Shown piece by piece: positions 56,701-64,000 of a stretch of 64,000 nt of DNA (position 1 is the first letter of the stretch; every line of letters begins with the position of its first letter). Origin of the DNA: Thermochaetoides thermophila DSM 1495 (taxonomy: Eukaryota > Ascomycota > Sordariomycetes > Sordariales > Chaetomiaceae); the NCBI RefSeq assembly GCF_000221225.1, contig NW_006383039.1:435819-499818 (forward strand), read 5' to 3'. Position numbers and translations under genes: made by a program. The notes under the pieces are model-generated. The model saw only the letters and a program-made list of their open reading frames with translations. It had not been told where the DNA came from and ran no database searches.

Positions 56701-57790
56701 CAATAAAGTATGCGGAGCCTGAATCAAAAATCTGCAGATCACCGGTGGTCAATGGATAGCTGAACTACCCGAAGCAACAAGAAATGGAATGCTTATAACA
56801 TCTCTCATTGCCCATAGCTCTGGATTAACTCATCTCACCATATCCTCTGAATGAAGACATTGCATTACGTAGGCGTCTACATCGCAGTGAAGGTAAAATC
56901 ATCCCTTCGATGCCAACCCTGGCCTTTTTTTTTTATCTTCACAGTTCCTTCACCACTTTTCGCTCAAATGGACCCAACTGCCCCATCAAGCATCCAGTGC
57001 CCAACAAGACCGATAAGCGTGACATCGAAGGGTCCTTTCGGGTAACAATGCCGATGCCACGACGTAAGTTTAAGGTCAACCCGCTGTTTCAACTGACTCT
57101 TTGTGTACTGTTCGTTGTTATCGCAGAGTTTATCCATCAATCTCAGGCAAGCGTGCACCCTGGATGTTGGGTCGATCACACGCCCCCCTGAAACTTGCCC
57201 CCAGTCTTGGCACGATCTCCAGATCGCCATGGCGGCTCAGATCGCGGTGCAAGCACTCAGCCTTCCAAGAGTCGCACAGAAGTCACACCCGCGTCGAGTT
57301 TCCTGGTCTCAAGTTGTCCCTGATCTACACAAGGGTCCACCATCTATGGGCGACATCACCGTCCAAAGGTTGAGACGGCTCAAGCGGGTTCCTTGTTAAC
57401 GAAGCGCTTCGCATAACCCTTTGTCGAACCATGCTAGGTTTCCTTGTCCAGGCGCTGCGCGCTAGCTGTCTCAACTTTGTTTCTGACTCCTGGAAGCTTT
57501 CTGCCCAGGGGCCGCTCCGGGATTGATCAACTACAATGTGATTGTTTTATAGGACACACATCCCATCCGATGTCAGTCTTCTTAGAAGACTTTTTCTTTT
57601 GATCTTCCAAGCCCAAACAAACCTCGGCCCCCATCCACTCCATCATTCGCTTCTTTGGTCTATTGAGTAGACCCGTCTTTACCAGTTGTGTTTTTGACCT
57701 TTTGCCTGTTTCTTCGTTCTGTCTTGAGAGCTTGACGCTCTTGTCCTCGCCAGCTTTCTGACGTTTTCTTTTCTACAAAACCCAACCACA
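50720..57790. other. Long interval without a supportable gene
   Basis: Seven kilobases. The first ~300 bases are the promoter of the Bim1-like gene. Thereafter there are only short frames, none with a recognisable motif or splice structure. The short frames near 54600-54830 and 56142-56423 have fair composition but nothing to identify them. Could be regulatory DNA, non-coding transcription or old relics. The final ~150 bases are a C/T-rich leader of the repeat-protein gene. Confidence 0.5.
57576..57590. promoter_or_regulatory. Perfect 15-bp palindrome upstream of the repeat-protein gene
   Basis: GTCTTCTTAGAAGAC is a perfect inverted repeat with a one-base centre, about 200 bases before the ATG at 57791. 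It could be the site of a dimeric regulator. TTC and GAA are three bases apart, so it is not a canonical heat-shock element. Confidence 0.25.
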
Positions 57791-59317
57791 ATGGCACCTT
57801 ACATGTCCTGGCGGAAGGCCGCTACTGTGGTGCTCTGCATGGCCGGAGCTGTCCACTCCATGCACATTCCTCATCAGCCGAGGCAGATCCTCGTTCCAGT
57901 CATTGGAGGTATCAACAACAACAACCTCAACCAAGCTGCTCAACTCCTTCGCCTGCAGCGACTTCTGGCCGCCTTGATCAGGGGAGGTCAGCTTACGCTC
58001 ATCACTACAACAACCACCAGCAGCACAAGCACTACTGCTACGGCCACAGCCAGCTTAACAACCACAACCAGTGAAGCCACTGTGACTGAGTCTTCCTCCA
58101 GCGCCACGGAGACTGCCACATCTACCACAGAGACGGCAACAACAACTACATCAGCCGCGGCTGCGGCTGTCACAGACCTTGTCAACATCAATGACTTGCT
58201 GGATCTAGTCTTCAGTCAGCTCCCTCAAGGCACTGACCCGCGCAACGTCACATCTATCATCGAGCAGCTCACCGGTGGTCTGGCCAGTACCAATGGCAAC
58301 TTCCGGCTGACTGATCTGATCCGGGTGCTCTCCGCGGAAGAGGAGAAGCTCAAGGCCCGGGACGTCGAGGCACGTCAGACACGTGTTGACAGTGACACGG
58401 ATGGTGACAACACCGATGGTGCTAACACCGATGGTGACAACAGCGACTCTGATCGCGGCACTGGCAGCCGGTCGAAGTCGAGGCGTCAGAATGGCTTCTT
58501 CACCGACACTGACGGCGACGCCAGTGGCACAGACGACAACAACAGTGACACTGACGTCGGTCGTCGTAGTGTCATGAAGCGCACGACCAAGAAGCGTCGC
58601 AGGACCAGCCGCTCTCGGCTCGCTTCTCGCCAGAACCGCGCTGGCTCCGATACCGATGGCAACACCACCGATGGCAACGCCACCGTAACCGACAACGATA
58701 GTGACAGTGATGTTGCTGCCCGTCGCCGTGTCTCTCGGCGCTCTCAGAGCTTGACCTCTCGCAAGCGCCGCTCTGGGGTTGAGGCGCGCCAGACCCAGGT
58801 CAACACCGACACGGACGGGAACACCACCGACGCTAACAACTCTGCCACGGACGACAACAGCGACAGCGACAGCGACGTCGCAGCTGCCCGCCGGAGAATC
58901 TCTCAGCGCTCAATGAGCCCTGCGACCCTTGCAAAGAAGGCACGCCGTTCTGAGCTCCACGCCCGCCAGACCCGTGTAGATACCGACACCGACGGCAACA
59001 CGACTGATGGAAATAACTCTTTGACGGATGGTAATAGCACCAACAGCGACACGGATGTTCCTCGTCGCGCGGCAAACCGTGTCTCGAGGATGTTGGCTGC
59101 GCGCCGGCAGCGCAGGGAGGAAAGGCAGGCTGCTGCTCTTGCGGGCAAGAGGGCGGCGGAGCAGGAGATCGAGGCTAGGCAGAATGGAGCTGTGACGGAT
59201 ACGGATGGGAATACTACTGATGGAGGGAACACCACGGACGGAGATAACAGCGCGAGTGATTCGGATGTTCCGCGGGTGACGAGGAGGTGGGGTTGGAGGA
59301 ATGGGAGGAGGGTGTAA
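57791..59317 (+). CDS. Secreted repeat protein with six acidic DTDG units between dibasic sites (Kex2-processed-precursor-like)
   Basis: 508 residues, intronless, ATG in a good context (CACAATGG). The N-terminal signal peptide is about 1-23 (ATVVLCMAGAVHS). A hydrophobic Asn/Leu segment follows to ~70, then a Thr/Ser stalk to ~122 that is likely O-glycosylated, then a helical pro-region 127-190 (DLVNINDLLDLVFSQLP). The rest is six units starting at Q196, Q233, Q281, Q334, Q393 and Q464, each right after Arg. Each core is acidic, carries DTDG(N/D) and ends near DSDV or DTDV, then runs into an Arg/Lys spacer with RR, KR or KK sites. This fits secretion with Kex2 cleavage into several acidic peptides, as in fungal Kex2-processed repeat proteins and RiPP precursors. 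There are no Cys or Tyr in the cores, so a dikaritin-type core is unlikely. Alternative: an uncleaved Ca-binding wall protein. Confidence 0.85.
   Translation: MAPYMSWRKAATVVLCMAGAVHSMHIPHQPRQILVPVIGGINNNNLNQAAQLLRLQRLLAALIRGGQLTLITTTTTSSTSTTATATASLTTTTSEATVTESSSSATETATSTTETATTTTSAAAAAVTDLVNINDLLDLVFSQLPQGTDPRNVTSIIEQLTGGLASTNGNFRLTDLIRVLSAEEEKLKARDVEARQTRVDSDTDGDNTDGANTDGDNSDSDRGTGSRSKSRRQNGFFTDTDGDASGTDDNNSDTDVGRRSVMKRTTKKRRRTSRSRLASRQNRAGSDTDGNTTDGNATVTDNDSDSDVAARRRVSRRSQSLTSRKRRSGVEARQTQVNTDTDGNTTDANNSATDDNSDSDSDVAAARRRISQRSMSPATLAKKARRSELHARQTRVDTDTDGNTTDGNNSLTDGNSTNSDTDVPRRAANRVSRMLAARRQRREERQAAALAGKRAAEQEIEARQNGAVTDTDGNTTDGGNTTDGDNSASDSDVPRVTRRWGWRNGRRV
58376..59269 (+). repeat. Six-unit coding repeat
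   Basis: Residues 196-493 of the repeat protein. At the DNA level the conserved part of each unit is GAYACNGAYGGNAAYACNAC-like (encoding DTDGNTT), while the spacers differ. Unit lengths grow along the chain: 37, 48, 53, 59 and 71 residues, then a final 45. Growth is mostly in the basic spacers (11, 24, 25, 29 and 40 residues); cores stay at 24-31. Confidence 0.85.
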
Positions 59318-62223
59318 ACGTTGGCTGAGGTGTTGATCGCCTGTTCTTAGTGAGTTTGGCGCTTTGGGTTCGTGGTCCTCATGATGGTAGTGGTATGGTA
59401 GGAGTTGAGGTCTGTTTGGTCTTCGGGGTTGTAATTCTAAGTTTTATTGCTGGCCTAGATGCCGGTTTTGGTAAGACAGGTTTGTTTGAAGAGATCTTGT
59501 TATACCATTGTTTTGGCCCTCTGCGTAATTGTCAATAGTGTTCTTACTCAGCTTGAGAGGACCACGTGTAACCGCTTGGCTTATGGTGTCTCTTATGTTC
59601 TTGACTGGAGTCTACAATTTACGGACGCACTCCCTACAGGGTATATTAGCTCTAGGAACTTTCGTCATTACCTAAGTTTATCCATTCCCACTGGTGAACA
59701 CTTTTCAATGCTCCTTTGTTCGTTTCCTTCCACCGTTTCTTCTTCCATTCCTTCTTCTGTTCTTTTTGTCATGGCGTTCACCCTCCATACCAGCTGTGTT
59801 TGGTTAAATACAGACTTCCCTCAAATAGTCAGGTTCGTTGAACGGGCTGGACCGACTGATGAGATCAGCATCAGATCGGGATGGGCTCAAATGAAGTGGA
59901 CTTAACGCATGGACGCCATCAAATAGCAGTGAATGGCAGGTCAAACATTATAATGCCAGAAACGTGTATCAGTGGCGCAGAAAAATAAAACAAGAAGATG
60001 CAGGCTTCGCAAATTGAGCAGGATACTTGAAGCCCGATGGCTATCATGTGCACCGGTGATGTCGACTACGATCCCTGACCCAAATGGAATCTATGGTCAT
60101 GGTAGTTTGAGATGACCTTAAGAAAGGGGCAAAGGGACAAAGCCCATCAGCACAAAAAGGTTTGGATGTATTACAGAAAGTGTTCTTTGGTAGTACATCG
60201 GATTAACGGCATGGTGTAAGACCGTTAAGAACCTCAGCAAACATTACATCCTTGAAGCCACCTGACAACAAGACCACATCCCCCTTCCTACGCCGATGGA
60301 GGGGAGTTGTCTGCTATGAAAAAAAAAAAAACATGATTTCTCAAGAACTGGGCCGATACACTGACTTGGTAGCGACCCATCAGTGCATCGGGGTACAACC
60401 GCTGATGTGGTCCTAGAACCTTGATCCGGTTTTGCTGCTCCCGGCCCGAATCGAACTGGGATGCCACCCAGAGATATGCAATGGTCAGTGCATGAGGACC
60501 GGTTCTATTGTGCCAAGGATCATATGGGTAGTACCGCTCAGCTTTACCGCTTAGTCACAGCCTAGTTTCAGCTGCAGAGGGCATTTGGTGAAGGTAGAAA
60601 CAGAACGAACACCTAATAAACCCCGATTCTAGGGACATGGCGTCGGGCCTGCCATGTGATCATGACTAGATCTTGGGAGTCGCGTCATGGATAATAATCC
60701 AGCTGTCGGGACCTCTCTCCTGGTCTTTCTCTCGCTGTAACCCCTTTAACATTCTCAGTTCTCGCCCCCATCGGATACCACCACATGGTTCTTGGTCATG
60801 TGTTCGGCATTCCTTTATCGCCACGCTGAGCTGTTGATGCTATACCGTCGGATCCCATTCTGTCATCGCGATTATTAGAAACCGAGAGCGCTGGTACACA
60901 TTGGCTCCATCCGGACTTACGAAGTGCTGTCACAGAATGCTGACATCACCGATGCAACCTCCAACAGCTCCAACTAGTACCTATCCGGCCAGCATGCGTC
61001 TTACGTAGACCATCATTCAGGCCATTCCATCACTTCTCAGAACCGCAGTCTCATACATCCCATTCCCGAACTTACAACCTCCCAACCCTGCAGAAGTTTG
61101 CCTCAACAAAAGCAGTTAGCGGGCCAACCTTGGAACCTGACTACACCGGAACTCCGGCCCTGCAAACGGACCCTTATGGCAGCGTACATGTACCTCGGCG
61201 AGTTCTCAGCGAGCCGTTTTGGAGTCCAACTGCACCAGATATCTAAGACGGCCTCACGCAACAGTACAACTTATCGAGGCAAGTTGACCACCAATCTTTG
61301 GGGTCTGATTACGGCAGTTTCCCCGAATCCCCCTTTTTTTCGGGGGTCCGCATACCTTAGGCACCGGCAACTGCTCCCAATAAATCTGCAAGAGGGTAAA
61401 AGGAGCCTTGGGAAAAAAAAAAAGTAGTCGGTCGAGTTGCCCGAGAACTACGGAGAGCGGGAAGCATGCAACCACAGGATTCACAGCGGCTTAATGCGTG
61501 GTTGGCGAAACGAAACTGGCACATAGATCGTGCTTTCTGATGGGACAGCAGATCCTCCGTAGCACCGAGTCAATGGCCTAGCTAGTGAAAAGACCGAGGC
61601 TCAGGGGTATGGGAGTGTCGGTTGCTGAGAGTACCGTCCTATGATGACTGCACACTGTGGTGTGTGCTTACTAATTAATGATATTATAAATGATTATGTC
61701 TGGCAGAGGACCTGCGGTGTGTCGCGGCTCAACAGTGGCAGAAAGACTAGGATGATCTGCGGCTCTGTTGAGTGGAAACTAATGGATGACCCAGAAGGAC
61801 CCGAAGCCTGATAAATGGCTTTGGCTGAGGTACAGGAATGTGTTGCAGAAGAGCAGGTTCCTCCAGGCTGGCTGAAGCTAAGAAATAGTACCCTTAACAG
61901 GGCCATCTCTCCTCCTCTTTCAGCAGTAGTATCCCAGCGATAAGCTTCTCGTCCGTCCCCACTACAGTGGGTCCGCTGCTACGTCAAACGAAGGGCGGAC
62001 CTTATGCAACAATCGTGTTACCTTGAACGGAAGCGATGATGCAACGGCGGTCCGCAGGGTTGCCTGTGTAATCTGAAAGTTACGGAGGGCATAGTGTATA
62101 AATCGTCTTGGGATCGCTGTCGTCCGACAAACAAGTCAATCGTTCAACAGTTCTTTGTAACTACGTCGATAAAGTCATTCTCAAAGCCAGTTAATATACG
62201 TTCTTCGATTACGCCAGGCCAAG
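59318..62223. other. Intergenic with a tRNA-like relic
   Basis: 2.9 kb. The first ~600 bases are the 3' flank of the repeat-protein gene. A tRNA-like sequence lies at 60436-60522, and an A13 run near 60319-60331. No protein gene is supportable. The last ~120 bases are the leader of the GST gene. Confidence 0.5.
60436..60522 (-). tRNA. tRNA-like relic, anticodon CAT (Met) if real
   Basis: The minus strand carries a perfect A box (TGGCACAATAG) and a perfect B box (GTTCGATTC) in tRNA spacing. TCCTCAT sits in the anticodon region and CGGGAGCA at the 3' end. The 5' end (TGATCCT) pairs with that 3' end only with mismatches, and D-arm and T-arm pairing is poor. An intron in the anticodon arm would be needed for the length. 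I read it as a mutated tRNA-Met copy or tRNA-derived repeat rather than a working gene. Confidence 0.3.
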
Positions 62224-63274
62224 ATGAGCACTCCAGACAAACCCGAACCCATTGTGCTGTTCGACCTGCCTAGCAAGGAGCCCTGCTCGACATGGTCCTT
62301 CAATCCTTGGAAGAGTGAGTTAACAACCTCAATTGCAATTTGTCATCATCATTATCCCTTTTTTTTTTCTCTAGCTCGTCTTCTCCTGAACTACAAAGGC
62401 CTCGACTACCGCACAGAGTGGGTGCATTCCCGCGATGCTACCCCTGAGCTTCTTCCCTGCCGAACAGTGCTGCCCCTCGGTGACGTCATGCCTCTGGGAC
62501 ACCACCAAACCCCCTGTCCCCACACCCCATGATTGACCTGTCAACGCACTTCTCACTACCAACAAACATCATTCACCACCACACCATAACTAACATGCCC
62601 TCTAGGTTGAATACCCCGATGTGAAACCTCGTCTTTCCCCCTAGTAAGCCAAGTCTCCACTTACAAGCTCCCAAAGTTGAGAGGACAGCCCTAACCTCCC
62701 CAGCGTCCCTAACCCACCCGACCCGCACTCCGAAACCCCCTACACCATCCCCACAATCCGACTCCCCAACAACAACTACATCATGGACTCCCGGCGCATC
62801 GCCAACGCCCTGGAGGCTCTCTACCCCGAACCGCCTCTGCACCTCGACTCTCCCGTGCTGGCATCATTGGAAACCATCATACCACGCATCATCCAAGCCT
62901 TGGCGCCTTTGTTTATGCCGCGGGTGGCGTACCGGTTGCTTCCGGAACGCAGCTCGGCATATTTCGTCGAGACACGGAGTAAGTGGTATGGGGATTTGTT
63001 GGAACTGGAGAAGGAGAAGGGGGGCGATGTGGCGTGGAGGGCGACCGAGGAAGACCTCAAAGAGATTACGAGGATGTTGAAGGAGAAGCCGGAGGGACCA
63101 TTCTTTTTGGGGAAGGTGAGCTATGCGGATTTTGTGTGGGGGTCAGTTTTGATTTTTGTAAAGAGGTGTGGGGAGGATGCGTTGGAAGGGTTGTTGAAGA
63201 CAACAGGGGATGAGAGTGTGCATTTGGCACTACTGGAAGGGCTGAAGCCCTGGACAGAGAGAAATGATCATTAA
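62224..63274 (+). CDS. Glutathione S-transferase-like protein
   Basis: 248 residues in four exons. Introns: 62315-62374 (GTGAGT..CTAG), 62422-62605 (GTGCAT..CTAG, the weakest donor) and 62644-62703 (GTAAGC..CCAG). The spliced N-terminus has the thioredoxin-like fold of fungal GSTs: VLFDLPSKEPCSTWSFNPWK, then TRLLLNYKGLDYRTEW and VEYPDVKPRL, then YTIPTIRLPNNNYIMDSRRI. The C-terminal helical domain follows, including GPFFLGKVSYADFVWGS, the usual GST site before helix 6. It would conjugate or deglutathionylate small molecules in the cytosol; some relatives belong to metabolite clusters, but nothing of that kind is adjacent here. The end of exon 3 gives TA before the donor, so intron retention would stop translation at once. 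Confidence 0.9.
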
Positions 63275-63400
63275 GGACGGTGTGTAATTACAGTCACCGG
63301 GAGTTAGGCTTGGAAAACATGGTTTAAGTATACACAAAGAATAAATTCCAGAACCTCTACCACTGACTTTCATGAAGCTCCTCCTGTCTCAGGAAGCAAC

Positions 63401-64000
63401 TCATCCGCCCCATGTCCCTGTTCCAATTGTGCTCCCATCATCAAACTGCCCCAAGCCGTCCTGTCCTTCGGTCCTTAACAGCTTATCCAATGCTCCCCAG
63501 AGTTCTCTCAGTGCCTGTCTTTCCCGATTGCCATACTCTTCCAAAACAGAACTGGTATTCCCAACATCTTCGTCCTCATCATAGACACTCTCCGAGACAT
63601 ACTCATCGTCCTCTTCTTCTTGTCTCTCCCAAGGCTGACCTAGCGAATCTGTACTCTGAACTAACCCAACACCCTGCTGTATTCCCCCTGTCTGCCCAGC
63701 AGGTACAGAGTCAGGGAGAGAAGCCGAGGGCATATTCCGACAAAACTCAGTGTATGAGTCGACCGACGTGGCAGATGACACTGGTGACGGCGAGGGAGAG
63801 GCTGAAGGGGAGCTGACGACAGGTTGGAACTCCTCTCGCGACGGCAGACCATGTCCCTCTATGAGGGTAGGCGCACGCGAGAAGCTGTCCGAGTCTCTGT
63901 CACCATTCTGACAAAAAGACCACTCGCGTTCGGCTTGCGGGGGAATCGAAGCTCCCATGGAAACGCCGCTGTCCCGCAGGCCAGGGGGATTCGTAAGCTG
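63401..64000 (-). CDS. Ser-rich hypothetical protein (right edge)
   Basis: An open frame from the right edge of the window to the stop at 63401, at least 199 codons. The text is Ser/Pro/Glu-rich and probably disordered (SPSASPSPSPVSSATSVDSY, ERQEEEDDEYVSESVYDEDE). A short helical C-terminus (RERQALRELWGALDKLLR) and a Gly-rich end follow. An ATG at 63956-63958 is possible, but the frame continues upstream without a stop, so the gene probably begins outside. No domain recognised. Its stop lies 126 bases from the convergent GST stop. Confidence 0.65.
   Translation of the reverse strand, partial: QLTNPPGLRDSGVSMGASIPPQAEREWSFCQNGDRDSDSFSRAPTLIEGHGLPSREEFQPVVSSPSASPSPSPVSSATSVDSYTEFCRNMPSASLPDSVPAGQTGGIQQGVGLVQSTDSLGQPWERQEEEDDEYVSESVYDEDEDVGNTSSVLEEYGNRERQALRELWGALDKLLRTEGQDGLGQFDDGSTIGTGTWGG

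Noticed and set aside
57791..59317. Dikaritin (ustiloxin-type) precursor identity for the repeat protein
   Set aside because: Cores lack the Tyr-containing tetrapeptide and no UstY- or tyrosinase-like gene is nearby.
1..64000. CRISPR arrays, operons, ribosome-binding sites, bacterial origins
   Set aside because: Spliced genes with spaced promoters show a fungal nuclear genome; no regularly spaced repeat array is present.

Overview
The window is nuclear DNA of a filamentous ascomycete (Pezizomycotina). I lean to Eurotiales (an Aspergillus/Penicillium relative), mainly because of a TmpA-type membrane flavoprotein, an AsaB-like oxidoreductase, a PTH11-type rhodopsin-domain protein and a Bim1/X325-like copper protein. 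The genus is inference. Introns are 55-80 bp with GTAAGT/GTGAGT donors and CTNAC-like branch sites. Genes are spaced, each with its own promoter, and lie on both strands. No start codon in my models relies on TTG or GTG.

Layout. 0-8 kb: Rab4-like GTPase (cut by the left edge), a short-chain dehydrogenase, a large dsRNA-binding-domain gene whose frame is broken several times, and a D-2-hydroxyacid dehydrogenase. 8-10.9 kb: repeat relics in both orientations, with a tRNA-primer-site-like motif. 10.9-15.5 kb: three secreted proteins (8-Cys, 10-Cys and DUF1996) around a decayed gene. 18.8-23.6 kb: rhodopsin/PTH11-type membrane protein, AsaB-like oxidoreductase and TmpA-like flavoprotein. 23.6-34.8 kb: gene-poor DNA with relics of a beta-lactamase-fold hydrolase and a BTB/POZ-like gene. 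34.8-50.7 kb: an unknown conserved-looking protein, an intronless Baeyer-Villiger-type monooxygenase, an AKR6 aldo-keto reductase, a tRNA-derived SINE-like element, a Ser-rich hypothetical protein, an atypical kinase and the Bim1-like protein. 50.7-57.8 kb: almost empty. 57.8-63.3 kb: a secreted protein of six acidic DTDG-type units between dibasic sites, a tRNA-like relic and a glutathione S-transferase. The right edge cuts an unknown Ser-rich gene.

I see no single biosynthetic cluster and no polyketide or peptide synthase. The most unusual locus is the repeat protein at 57791-59317. Its architecture is that of a Kex2-processed precursor: signal peptide, Thr/Ser stalk, conserved-looking pro-region, then six Gln-starting acidic cores between Arg/Lys-rich spacers. 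A second recurring theme is single-base frame breaks in otherwise good genes, several at short homopolymers. These could be uncorrected sequencing indels or real decay, and models in those places should be read with that in mind.
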